NCBI GenBank assembly: GCA_937951935.1
Contig: CALGAM010000133.1
Location: forward strand, 1-64,000
Length of the DNA: 64,000 nt
Source of the DNA: an uncultured Micromonospora sp.
Lineage (GTDB): Bacteria; Actinomycetota; Actinomycetes; Mycobacteriales; Micromonosporaceae
Direction of reading: 5' to 3'
This document shows, piece by piece, positions 21,701 to 30,271 of this stretch. The translations under genes and the position numbers were made by a program. The number at the start of each line of letters is the position of its first letter. The stretch's first letter is position 1. Under the pieces are notes generated by a model, which worked only from the letters and a program-made list of their open reading frames with translations, made no database searches and was not told the DNA's origin.

Positions 21701-21870
21701 CAGCCAGGGAGCGGGACGTCACGCCCGTGGTGAGGGTCGCCGGGCGTACCAGCGGTCAGGAGCGTGTCCCGGCGGCGGTGAACGACGACGCCGCCGGGCG
21801 CCCGGCGGCGGTGACCTCCGCGGATATCCGAAACGGGCCGGCCGCGGCGGCAATTGCCCGAAGCACGTGA
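21697..21870 (+). CDS. Possible 57-residue ORF bridging the thioesterase and NRPS genes
   Basis: A GTG at 21697 overlaps the thioesterase stop by 4 nt (GTGA), and its own TGA (21868-21870) overlaps the GTG at 21867 in the same way. The peptide starts MTARERDVTPVV, is Ala/Arg-rich and matches no family I know. Double 4-nt coupling suggests real translation, perhaps only to carry ribosomes into the NRPS gene. It could equally be chance. Confidence 0.3.
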   Translation: MTARERDVTPVVRVAGRTSGQERVPAAVNDDAAGRPAAVTSADIRNGPAAAAIARST

Positions 21871-24800
21871 CTGGCGAGGGTGGGTGTGTGCAGGTGACCG
21901 TCTCTGCATCTGAACTTCTTGGCGACCTGGAGGGCCGGGGGGTTCGTCTCTATCTGGCCGAGGACAAACTCCGGGCGCTCGCCCCGAGAAACGTCCTCAC
22001 CGAGGAACTGCGGCAGCGGATCAGCGACAGCCGGGAGGCGCTCATCGAGCTGCTTCGGCGGCGGGCCAGCCAGGCCGACCTGGCGACGGCCCCGCCGATC
22101 CGGGTGGCGGGCCGAGACGGCGTGCTACCGCTGTCGTTCGCACAGCAGCGTCTCTGGTTCCTGGCCCAGCTCGACCCGGACTCGGTCGAGTACAACATGC
22201 CGATGCCGGTGTGGTGGGAGGGCGAACTCGACCAGGTCGCCCTCAACCGCGCGCTGGAAACCCTGCTGGAGCGGCACGAGGTGTTGCGGACCCGGCTGGT
22301 CGAGGGCCCCGACGGGGTGGCCTGCCAGGTCATCGACCCCCCGACGCGGGTGGAGCTGCCGGTGGTGGACGTGTCCGCCGAGGCCGACCCGACCGCCGCC
22401 GCGCAGGCCCTGATCGCCCAGGACGGGGCGGTGCCGTTCGACCTCGCCACCGGGCCGCTGATCCGGGCACGGCTGATCCGGGTGAGCGAGCGCGAACACG
22501 TCCTCGCGCTCTGCGTGCACCACGTGGTCTTCGACGAGTGGTCCTCCGGCATCCTCCGGCGCGAGCTGGGGGAGCTGTACGACGCGTACCACACCGGCCG
22601 CCCGCCCCGGCTGCCGGAGCTGCCGGTGCAGTACGCCGACTTCGCGGTCTGGCAGCGCGAGTGGCTGACCGGCGAGGTGCTGGAGCGGCAGCTGGGGTAC
22701 TGGCGGGACGCCCTGGCCGGCGCGCCGGTCCTGGAGCTGCCGACCGACCGTCCCCGGCCGCCGGTGCGCTCCTCGGCGGGCGCCTCGGTGGAGTTCGAGG
22801 TTCCCGAGCGGGTCGTCGAGGGGCTGCGGACGGTGGCGCGGGCGGCCGGCGCCTCGATGTTCATGACGCTGTTCAGCGCCTTCGTCGTGCTGCTGAGCCG
22901 GTACAGCGGCCAGGACGACGTGGTGGTCGGTACCCCGATCGCCAACCGGAACCGGACGGAGATCGAGGGGCTGATCGGGTTCTTCGTGAACACCCTGGTG
23001 CTGCGCACCGACCTCTCCGGGGACCCGACCTTCGCCGAGCTGCTCGGCCGGGTTCGGGAGGTCGCGCTGAACGCGTACGCCCACCAGGACGTGCCGTTCG
23101 AGTCCGTGGTGGACGCGCTGGGGGTCAGGCGGGACCGGTCCCGGACCCCGCTGTTCCAGGTGATGTTCAGCTACGCCCAGGGCGGTGGCGCGCGGGCCGA
23201 CGGGGACGGTCCGGTCGGCCCGGTCGCGCCGGCCCGGCCCGCTCCCGTCGAGGGCCGGGGCGGGCACGCCCCGAAGCCGGTCAAGTTCGACCTGGCGCTG
23301 GCGTTCGGGGAGACCGGTACCGGCGGGCTCGCCGGCGGCCTCCAGTACGCCACCAGCCTCTTCGACGCCGCGCGGATCGACCGGATGGTGCAGCACCTGC
23401 TGGTGCTGCTGGAGGCGGTCGCGGCCAACCCGCACCGGCGGCTCTCCCAGCTTCCCCTGCTGACCGCGGCGGAGGTGGCGGAGCTTCACCGGTGGAGCGG
23501 TGTCACCGCGCCGGTGCCGGCGGTCGGCGGCGTGCACGAGCTGGTCAGCGCCCAGGCGGCGGCCCGGCCGGACGCGGTGGCGCTGCGCTCCGGCGGGGTC
23601 TGGCTGAGCTACGGCGAGCTGGAGGCCCGGGCCAACCGGCTGGCCCGCTACCTGCGGCAGGTCGGCGTCGCGCGGGAGGACCTGGTCGGGCTCTGCCTGC
23701 CCCGCGGCGTCGACATGGTGGTGGCGGTGCTGGCGGTCTGGAAGGCGGGTGGCGCGTACGTGCCGATGGACCCGCAGTATCCCGCGGACCGCCTCGGCTA
23801 CATGTTGGCCGACAGCGGCGCCCGGTTCCTGGTGGCGACGGCGGAGACGGTACGCGGCCTGCCGGCCGGAGCCGTGCCGCCGGAGGTCCGGGTGCTGGCG
23901 CTGGACGACGCCGAGGTCGGCGCGGCGCTGGCGGAGCTGCCCGCGGAGCCGCTCGGCCTGACCGTCAGTCCGGACCAGGCGGCGTACGTCATCTACACCT
24001 CCGGCTCCACGGGCCGGCCGAAGGGGGTGCTGCTGCAGCACCGTGGGGTGGTGAACCTGGCGGTCGCGATGCGGCCGGTGCTCCAGGCGGCCGAGGGAAC
24101 GGTGGCGCTGCAGTTCGCCTCGTTCAGCTTCGACGCGGCGGTGCTGGACATGGCGGTGGTACTGGCCGCCGGCGGCACCCTGGCCATCGCCACCGCGGCG
24201 GAGCAGGCCGAGCCGTCCGCGCTCGCCGCGATGATCTCCGACCACGGGGTGCAGACGGCCAGCGTGGTGCCGTCGCTGCTGGCCGTCCTCGATCCGGACC
24301 AGGTGCCCGGGGTGCGCAACTGGGTGGTCGGCGCGGAGCGGCTGACCGCCGGTCTGGCCCGGACCTGGGCCTCCCGGGCCCGGTTGTGCAACACCTACGG
24401 GCCGACCGAGGCGACGGTCATCACCACGGCGGTGCCGCTGACCGTGCCCGACGGCGACCCGGAGCAGGATCCCCTCCCGCCGATCGGCGTGCCGATCGCG
24501 AACGCCACGGTCCGGGTGCTGGACCGCTCGCTGCGCCCGGTACCGGTCGGGGTGACCGGCGAGATCTACATCGGTGGTCCGGGGGTCGCCCGGGGCTACC
24601 ACCGCCGGCCGGCGCTGACCGCGCGCCACTTCGTGCCCGATCCGGTCGCCGGCGACGGGTCCCGGCTGTACCGCTCCGGCGACCTGGGCCGGTGGCGCGC
24701 GGACGGGCAGCTGGAGTTCGTCGGGCGGGCCGACAACCAGGTCAAGGTGCGGGGGTTCCGGATCGAACCGGGGGAGATCGAGCACGTCCTGCGGACGCAT

Positions 24801-25340
24801 CCGGGCATCTCCGCGGCCGTGGTGATCGCCGACGGCGAGGGCGAGGACCGCCGGCTGGTCGCCTACCTCGTCCCGGCCGGTGCCGACGGGCCGCCGCCCG
24901 TCGCCGAGCTGCGCGAGTTTCTTCGGCAGCGGTTGCCGGAGTTCATGGTGCCGGCGGTCTTCGTGCCCCTGGACGCGCTGCCGCTCGGCCCGAACGGCAA
25001 GCTGGACCGCGCCGCGCTGCCGGTTGCGGACCGGGCCCGGCTCGGGCCGGTCAGCGTCTACGAGGCGCCCCGGGACGCCACCGAGGAGCTGCTCGCCGGG
25101 ATCTGGGCCGAGCTGCTCAAGGTGGAGCGGGTCGGGGTGCACGACAACTTCTTCGACCTCGGCGGGCACTCCCTGCTGGCCACCCAGGTGATGTCCCGGG
25201 TCCGGGCCGTCTTCGACGTGGAGATCCCGCTCGCCGCGCTCTTCGACCACCCCACCATCGCCGGTCTGGCGAAGGTGGTCAACCGGTCGTTGCAGGAGGC
25301 GAGCGGCAGCCAGGAGGGGCTCGAGGAGTTCCAGTTGTGA
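21867..25340 (+). CDS. Single-module NRPS: docking domain-C-A-PCP
   Basis: 1157 residues. A TubC-type N-terminal docking domain (about 10-65: SELLGDLEGRGVRLYLAED) precedes the condensation domain (about 85-515), whose motif HHVVFDEWS is at 218-226 (Glu where Gly is common). The adenylation domain (about 530-1030) has YTSGSTGRPKG, NTYGPTE and PNGKLDRAAL. The carrier domain has Ser1102 in DLGGHSL. By hand alignment to GrsA the specificity residues are D A L S V G T V I K; I cannot assign the substrate, and 3,5-DPG is expected only from context. There is no TE or epimerase. A docking domain on a C-starting module implies a donor protein not present in this window. Confidence 0.93.
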   Translation: MTGEGGCVQVTVSASELLGDLEGRGVRLYLAEDKLRALAPRNVLTEELRQRISDSREALIELLRRRASQADLATAPPIRVAGRDGVLPLSFAQQRLWFLAQLDPDSVEYNMPMPVWWEGELDQVALNRALETLLERHEVLRTRLVEGPDGVACQVIDPPTRVELPVVDVSAEADPTAAAQALIAQDGAVPFDLATGPLIRARLIRVSEREHVLALCVHHVVFDEWSSGILRRELGELYDAYHTGRPPRLPELPVQYADFAVWQREWLTGEVLERQLGYWRDALAGAPVLELPTDRPRPPVRSSAGASVEFEVPERVVEGLRTVARAAGASMFMTLFSAFVVLLSRYSGQDDVVVGTPIANRNRTEIEGLIGFFVNTLVLRTDLSGDPTFAELLGRVREVALNAYAHQDVPFESVVDALGVRRDRSRTPLFQVMFSYAQGGGARADGDGPVGPVAPARPAPVEGRGGHAPKPVKFDLALAFGETGTGGLAGGLQYATSLFDAARIDRMVQHLLVLLEAVAANPHRRLSQLPLLTAAEVAELHRWSGVTAPVPAVGGVHELVSAQAAARPDAVALRSGGVWLSYGELEARANRLARYLRQVGVAREDLVGLCLPRGVDMVVAVLAVWKAGGAYVPMDPQYPADRLGYMLADSGARFLVATAETVRGLPAGAVPPEVRVLALDDAEVGAALAELPAEPLGLTVSPDQAAYVIYTSGSTGRPKGVLLQHRGVVNLAVAMRPVLQAAEGTVALQFASFSFDAAVLDMAVVLAAGGTLAIATAAEQAEPSALAAMISDHGVQTASVVPSLLAVLDPDQVPGVRNWVVGAERLTAGLARTWASRARLCNTYGPTEATVITTAVPLTVPDGDPEQDPLPPIGVPIANATVRVLDRSLRPVPVGVTGEIYIGGPGVARGYHRRPALTARHFVPDPVAGDGSRLYRSGDLGRWRADGQLEFVGRADNQVKVRGFRIEPGEIEHVLRTHPGISAAVVIADGEGEDRRLVAYLVPAGADGPPPVAELREFLRQRLPEFMVPAVFVPLDALPLGPNGKLDRAALPVADRARLGPVSVYEAPRDATEELLAGIWAELLKVERVGVHDNFFDLGGHSLLATQVMSRVRAVFDVEIPLAALFDHPTIAGLAKVVNRSLQEASGSQEGLEEFQL

Positions 25341-25441
25341 CCGCCGGTGGTCGATGGCCATCGGTACCCGGGCGAGGGCGTGGCGGCGTACCAGCGTACG
25401 CCGCCACGGCGGAACCCGGGCCGACACGCACGGAGGTGGCT

Positions 25442-25981
25442 GTGCCGACGACGACCTCGCTTCCACAGGTCAGGATCGAGACCGGCCGTCTGGTCATCGC
25501 CGAGTTCGGGGTGTCGGACGCGGCGAACGTCGCCGTCGTCATCGCGGCGGGGGAGTGGGACGCGCTGCCGCCCGGGGCGCCCCGGGACGTCGCCGAGGTG
25601 TGGCGGTGGCTGCGGGCCGACGTGGGCCGGTTCCGGGACGCCGGGCACGGGGTGCACCTGGCGATCCGGCAGCGGGACACCGGTGCCTACGTCGGCGCCA
25701 TGAGCCTGTTCCGCCTGGATCGCCGGCGGGGGTCCGCCGAGGTCGGGTGCGGCCTGCGGCCCGCGATGCGGAGCCGGGGGTACGCCGTCGAGGCGCTGTC
25801 CGGGCTGACCGGATGGGCGACGTCCACCGGCGGGCTGCGCCGGCTCGACGCGGTCACCGCCCCCGACAACATCGCCGCACAGCAGGTGGCCGAGCGGGTT
25901 GGGTACGTCCGGGTGGGCCTCACCCGTGACCCACAGACCGGGCAGGAGATGGTCGTCTACCGGTACTCCCGGCCCGGTTGA
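25442..25981 (+). CDS. GNAT N-acetyltransferase (RimJ/RimL-like)
   Basis: 179 residues from GTG 25442 with GGAGG 5 nt upstream (GTG 25436 is possible). It has a GNAT fold with IETGRLVIAEF at the start, the acetyl-CoA pyrophosphate loop in RPAMRSRGYAVEAL, and the typical late motif NIAAQQVAERVGY. It follows the NRPS by 100 bp on the same strand and is the last gene of the locus before the convergent operon. It may acetylate the peptide amine for tailoring or self-protection, or it may be an unrelated ribosomal-protein-type acetyltransferase. Confidence 0.8.
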   Translation: MPTTTSLPQVRIETGRLVIAEFGVSDAANVAVVIAAGEWDALPPGAPRDVAEVWRWLRADVGRFRDAGHGVHLAIRQRDTGAYVGAMSLFRLDRRRGSAEVGCGLRPAMRSRGYAVEALSGLTGWATSTGGLRRLDAVTAPDNIAAQQVAERVGYVRVGLTRDPQTGQEMVVYRYSRPG

Positions 25982-26048
25982 CCCGGGCCGGGGCCGGCCG
26001 GCGGCACGGCCTGCCGGTGGTGCCCGGGGTGCGGCGGCGCGTCGGGCG

Positions 26049-26747
26049 CTACCGGAGATGGCAGCGCACCAGGGTGAGGTCGTCGTCGGCGATCTCACCC
26101 TCGTCGCGGCGCCGGGCGAGGGCGTGGGCGAGCCGGTCGGCGGGGAGTGTGGCCAGCTCCGGCCAGAACGTCGCGCCGCGCCCGGTCACCCAACGGGCGG
26201 TGGCGTCGGTCGCGATGGCGATGGTGTCGCCGGGCTGTAGCTCCACGCTGGTGCGGGCCGGCGGGTCGGGGTCGCTGGTGGTCACGAGCTGCGGCCGGGC
26301 CGGGAACGTGTCGCCCGGCAGCGGCGGGTGGGCGAGACACAGCAGGCCGCGGCGCACGACGAACACGAACGTGTCGCCGACCGCGGCCACGTCCAGGCGG
26401 TACCCGTCCGGATGGGGGACGCCGCGGATCGCGGCGATCGTCGCCCCGCTGCCGCCGGCCGCGGCCCGGCGGACCCGGTCGCCGGCCGTGTCCAGGTCGA
26501 GGCCGGCCCGCCAGTCGGCCGCGGCCGCCGCCACCCAGGGCCCGGGGTCGCCGTAGAGCAGCGGCTCCGGATCGGCCACGAAGCGCCGGACGAGGCAGCG
26601 CGCCCAGTCTCCGGCGGCGAAGAGGGAGCCGGCGCCGTCGCAGACCGCGACCAGGCCGGCGCGCTCGTCGAAGCCGTACGCGTCCTGGCCGCGGGGGTCG
26701 ATGCCATCCGGCCGGGGTACGCACACCACGTCGCAGTGCAGTCTCAT
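26049..26747 (-). CDS. PP2C-like protein phosphatase (YegK type)
   Basis: 232 residues from ATG 26747, which overlaps the vWA stop (ATGA). Metal-binding PP2C motifs are present: GQDAYGF and VAVCDGAGS near the N-terminus, the ATDATARW strand where PP2C has the third Asp, and the final Asp-Asp pair in ADDDLTLV. Small PP2C proteins of this type (E. coli YegK) partner with a membrane kinase (YegI) and a vWA protein (YegL). It is the last gene of the six-gene operon and probably reverses phosphorylation made by the kinase-like protein. Catalysis is inferred from motif conservation. Confidence 0.82.
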   Translation of the reverse strand: MRLHCDVVCVPRPDGIDPRGQDAYGFDERAGLVAVCDGAGSLFAAGDWARCLVRRFVADPEPLLYGDPGPWVAAAAADWRAGLDLDTAGDRVRRAAAGGSGATIAAIRGVPHPDGYRLDVAAVGDTFVFVVRRGLLCLAHPPLPGDTFPARPQLVTTSDPDPPARTSVELQPGDTIAIATDATARWVTGRGATFWPELATLPADRLAHALARRRDEGEIADDDLTLVRCHLR

Positions 26748-27568
26748 ATCACCCGACCCGGCGTACCCCACATGAAGAACCGCAGCAGCGACGCGGCGCC
26801 GCCGTTGAGCACGAAACCGCGGGCGCCCTTCTCGAGCGGGAAGAGGGACGTCTCGGCCAGTTGCGGCGGTATGGGGCTGGAAACCTGGTACAGCCAGGTC
26901 GCGAACTCGTCACCGACCTGGGGCGGGTGGGCCGGATACTCGATCATCTCGGCCGCGTTGCCGGACAGGTGCAGGTTGAACAACAGCACCGAGCCGTCTG
27001 CGGTACGCAGGTTGGTCAGCGCGGTGGCCTGGGGCGTCGGGTCGCCGGTGTTGAACTGGGCGTCGGTGATGTGCAGCACGACCGGCGGGAAGGACTCCGG
27101 GTGAGCGGCCACCCAGCGGCTCACCAGCGCGACCGTGACCGTGAACGCCTCGACCATCGGGGTCACGCCGTCGCTGACCGGCTGGATCCACCGGCGGGAC
27201 GGGGCGAGCGGGTCACCGGTGCCCGGCACCGTCTCGGCGTAGGAGTCGAGGTCGGCGGTGGAGACGAAAACCCTGGCCGGGTCGGCGCTCGCGTCCAGTT
27301 GCAGGGCGGGGCGCTGCAGGAGCGACCGTACGCCGTGGCCACCGTAGCCGATCGCGGCGATGTCGCACCACGGCATCACGCGGCCGCTCTTGTCGAGGCA
27401 GCGCTGCACGAGCTCGTCCAGGAGCTGGTCGGCCGCGGCGGCCAGCGCCATCGCCCGGGGCCGGCGGGCGGCGTCACCGGCGATCGGCTCGGCCATCGAG
27501 GCGGACTGGTCGATCAGGAGCACGATGCAGCCCGGGTGGCGGCTGCTCATCCGGCGTGAGTACGTCAT
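26744..27568 (-). CDS. von Willebrand factor A domain protein (YegL type)
   Basis: 274 residues from ATG 27568, coupled by ATGA to the kinase gene. A single vWA domain has the metal-ion-dependent adhesion site DQSAS (20-24) after CIVLLI, a central VSDGVTPMVEAF segment with the MIDAS Thr, and HITDAQFNTGD near residue 180. vWA proteins bind partners through a Mg-dependent site and often assemble with ATPases or kinases. Here it lies between the kinase-like and PP2C genes, the same trio as E. coli yegI-yegK-yegL. No signal peptide, so it should be cytosolic. Confidence 0.88.
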   Translation of the reverse strand: MTYSRRMSSRHPGCIVLLIDQSASMAEPIAGDAARRPRAMALAAAADQLLDELVQRCLDKSGRVMPWCDIAAIGYGGHGVRSLLQRPALQLDASADPARVFVSTADLDSYAETVPGTGDPLAPSRRWIQPVSDGVTPMVEAFTVTVALVSRWVAAHPESFPPVVLHITDAQFNTGDPTPQATALTNLRTADGSVLLFNLHLSGNAAEMIEYPAHPPQVGDEFATWLYQVSSPIPPQLAETSLFPLEKGARGFVLNGGAASLLRFFMWGTPGRVI

Positions 27569-29244
27569 GCTTCCCGCCGCCTGCCGATGCCGACCACGAG
27601 GGCCGCCGCGACGAGTACGGCCACCGCGACGAGGTGGAGCAGCGGCACCCCGGTGTCCCACGGGCTGGGTAACGCGGGCCAGGAGAGCGGATCGTCCGCG
27701 ACGACCGGTCGGGTGGCCACGACCGCGGCGGCCCCGACCAGCCATCCGCCGCTGCGTCGGGCCACCCCGACGCATCCGGCCAGAAACAGCACACCAACCA
27801 TCGCCCCGATGACGGAGGGGGTCGCCGTCGCGATGGCGCCGCCGTCCGACGACGGCCAGGCGAGCGCGGCCGACTGCCCGAGTGCCACGCCCAGCACGGC
27901 GACGAAGTACAGGTGCGTGGCGGTGCGGACGGTCGGCCCGTGGGCGGTGAGCGGCTTCAGGTTCGCCGCCGCGGCGACGACCAGTACCAGCGCGAGTGCC
28001 GCGGCGGCCAGCGTCGGGACGAGCGGCGGTCGGCGGTCGTCGGCGACGAGCTGGACCAGGCGCGGCAGGTCGAGGCTGAGGTACGTGGCCGCGGCGCCAC
28101 CGGCCGCGCCGACCAGGAACAGCCGGCCGTACGCCCAGACCAGGACACCGGCGAATGACACCACCCAGACGACCGCGGCGGTGACCAGCTGGGCCGGCTG
28201 CTCCGGTGCCCGGCCGGCGAAGAGGTGGCGGGCCAGGTACGCGGCGAGCGCCGCGAGGCCGAGCAGCCACGCGATGCCGACCGGCAGCGGCGGTCGTGTC
28301 ACCGACGGGTGCCACAGCCGGGACACCGTCCACCGACGAGGAATGGCGCTTCTCACCGATGCCTCCAGAGTGGATACCGCGTTCGGGGACCGGCGGCACA
28401 TCGCGGCCAGCCGGCCTGCGAGCGCGCGGACGAAGGGGTCGGGCGACGCCGCGAGTTCCTGCCAGATCGCGCTCCGGCCCGGAGCGGTGAAGTCCTCGGC
28501 GCGGAAGATCAGGTTGTGCTCGTCGTGGTACCGGTCCCAGAGGTCCGGCGTGACCGCCAGGGCCCGCAGCGACAGGTACACGACGTGGGCGGCGAACCGG
28601 TCGGCCTTCGCACCCCAGTGCCACACGGCCGCGCGGGGGTGCTGGTAGGCCGGGTGCCCGGCCTGGGCCGGCGGTGGGTGCCTCTTCAGCGACGGCGTCC
28701 AGATGCCGTCCGGGTCGATCAGCGTGAACGTCCCTTCGCCGACGAGCACGTTGGCGTGCTGGAGGTCGCCGTGCGCCACCCTGGCCACGCTCATCCGCCG
28801 CATCAGCTCGCGCCACCGCTCGGCGGTGGCCAGCAGCCACGCCGGGTCGTGCAGGTGCGCGGCGACGGCCTCGTGCAGCGGTGGGTCGTCGGCCCACGGC
28901 CCGACCAGAATCGGCAGCCGGTGTCCGTCGACCAGCAGCGCGTCGTCGTGCCACTGCCAGGCGCAGATCTCCGGCACGGGCACCGTGGCCAGGTAGTGGC
29001 TGATCGCGCGGTATCGCGCGCCCTCCGCCGGGTCGGGGCGCAGGAAGCAGCGGACGGCGAAGCGGCGTCCGGTGGGATGGTCGAGGCGGTACACGAAGGC
29101 GTGCTGGCCGATGCGCTGCTCCGGCCGGCCGCGCGGGCCGGGTGCGGGGCGGCTCTGCCGCAGTTCCGGATGGGTGAGCGAGGTCTGCGGGTGGGCCAGG
29201 GCGGCCGCGTACTGGTGCGGCTGGATGACGAGCTCAGCCGGCAC
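27565..29244 (-). CDS. Membrane protein kinase-like protein (YegI type)
   Basis: 559 residues from GTG 29244 (11-nt overlap with the upstream gene). Kinase-like domain: FVYRLDHPTGRRFAVRCF (45-67), catalytic loop HGDLQHANV (158-166), DPDG in place of DFG (177-180), then GHPAYQHPR. The usual ATP-binding Lys appears as Arg65, and no glycine loop is obvious. These are traits of the YegI group, which works despite missing classic motifs. Residues after about 325 hold seven or so hydrophobic segments, so the C-terminus is a multi-pass membrane domain. It probably senses a membrane event and phosphorylates operon partners, opposed by the PP2C protein. Confidence 0.82.
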   Translation of the reverse strand: MPAELVIQPHQYAAALAHPQTSLTHPELRQSRPAPGPRGRPEQRIGQHAFVYRLDHPTGRRFAVRCFLRPDPAEGARYRAISHYLATVPVPEICAWQWHDDALLVDGHRLPILVGPWADDPPLHEAVAAHLHDPAWLLATAERWRELMRRMSVARVAHGDLQHANVLVGEGTFTLIDPDGIWTPSLKRHPPPAQAGHPAYQHPRAAVWHWGAKADRFAAHVVYLSLRALAVTPDLWDRYHDEHNLIFRAEDFTAPGRSAIWQELAASPDPFVRALAGRLAAMCRRSPNAVSTLEASVRSAIPRRWTVSRLWHPSVTRPPLPVGIAWLLGLAALAAYLARHLFAGRAPEQPAQLVTAAVVWVVSFAGVLVWAYGRLFLVGAAGGAAATYLSLDLPRLVQLVADDRRPPLVPTLAAAALALVLVVAAAANLKPLTAHGPTVRTATHLYFVAVLGVALGQSAALAWPSSDGGAIATATPSVIGAMVGVLFLAGCVGVARRSGGWLVGAAAVVATRPVVADDPLSWPALPSPWDTGVPLLHLVAVAVLVAAALVVGIGRRREA

Positions 29245-30271
29245 CGACGAGCACCCGCCCCCGATACACCTCGCCGTCGATCCGCGTCCACAGCCGTAGG
29301 CACGCGATGACGTGGCCCCTCGGACCGGTGGTGCGGGCGTCGTGCTCGGTCTGCCCGCCGAGGTCCTCGTACCGCCCGCTCAGCACGGTCAGCTCCACCC
29401 CCGGCATGGCACCCACCACCGTCACCGTGTCGCGGCGGATCCGGTCGTACCAGTTCGCCCACCAGCTGCCGGGCTCGGCGGGCTGGCTGTGCCGTACCGA
29501 GCAGAGCCCCTCGTCGACCGCAACGAGGGCCCGCGCTCGTGCCCGGCCGTCGCCGGCGTCCCGGTAGGCGCGCAGGCGCCTGAGCAGCTCGCCCCGGAGC
29601 GCGCGCAGATCGTCCTTGCGGTGCGGCCGGCGGGCCTGGGCGTAGCCGTCGACGCTCGGGAGGAAGTCGATCAGGTTGGGGTCGTACGGGCCGAGCGCGA
29701 GCAGCTGGGTCGCCGCGACCGCGATCCGGTGATCGACGCCGAGGTCGCCGTCGCGCAGGCCCAGCGCCTGCGCGATCTCCGGATCGATGTCGGCCTCCGG
29801 CCGCAGGCGCAGCCCCTGCCCCGACACCGGATCGAAGAGCGCGACGCGTTCGCCGAGGCTCGGCACGTCGATCCAGGATCGGACGGCGGTGGCTGGCGGT
29901 TGCTCGGGCGGCGGTTCCGCCAGGCGGAGCGCGGCGACCGGTACCGCGACCGGTGGCGCGGGCGGCGCGGAAGGCGGGGGCCCGGCGGGTGGGGGCCCGG
30001 AGGCCGGCGGGGCCGAGGGCGCGGCCGGAGCCGGCGCGGGTGGCGCTGGCGCGGGTGGCGCCGGAGCAGGCGAGGACACGGGCGCGACCGGGCGTTGCAG
30101 GAGCGCGGCCAGGTCGCCGCGCAGGCTCGACAGGGCGGTCGCCGCCTCCTGGGTGGCCGGCGCGGGGGCGGCGGCCAGCGCCGCGTCCAGCCCCACCAGG
30201 TATGCCCGGACCACCGTGGCGACGGCGTCGTCCCGGCTGGTCAGTAGCACACTCAGCTGGCGGTACATCAC
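29234..30271 (-). CDS. Proline-rich protein with a possible GrpE-like C-terminal end
   Basis: 345 residues from GTG 30271 or ATG 30268, overlapping the Hsp70-like stop. An N-terminal helical part (1-60) with YRQLSVLLTSRDDAV leads to a Pro/Ala-rich linker (about 62-115). A conserved-looking domain follows (125-345) with ALFDPVSGQGLRLRP and WYDRIRRDTVTVVGAMPGVE. The last 35 residues (HVIACLRLWTRIDGEVYRGRVLV) resemble the closing strand pair of GrpE proteins. Since it sits next to an Hsp70-like gene, a nucleotide-exchange or adaptor role is attractive, but that is inference from a weak match. I do not otherwise recognise the family. Confidence 0.6.
   Translation of the reverse strand: MMYRQLSVLLTSRDDAVATVVRAYLVGLDAALAAAPAPATQEAATALSSLRGDLAALLQRPVAPVSSPAPAPPAPAPPAPAPAAPSAPPASGPPPAGPPPSAPPAPPVAVPVAALRLAEPPPEQPPATAVRSWIDVPSLGERVALFDPVSGQGLRLRPEADIDPEIAQALGLRDGDLGVDHRIAVAATQLLALGPYDPNLIDFLPSVDGYAQARRPHRKDDLRALRGELLRRLRAYRDAGDGRARARALVAVDEGLCSVRHSQPAEPGSWWANWYDRIRRDTVTVVGAMPGVELTVLSGRYEDLGGQTEHDARTTGPRGHVIACLRLWTRIDGEVYRGRVLVGAG

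Noticed and set aside
23500..25000. Assigning the NRPS A domain to 3,5-DPG
   Set aside because: The ten specificity residues could be read by eye, but I cannot match them with certainty to a known DPG code, so the substrate is left open.
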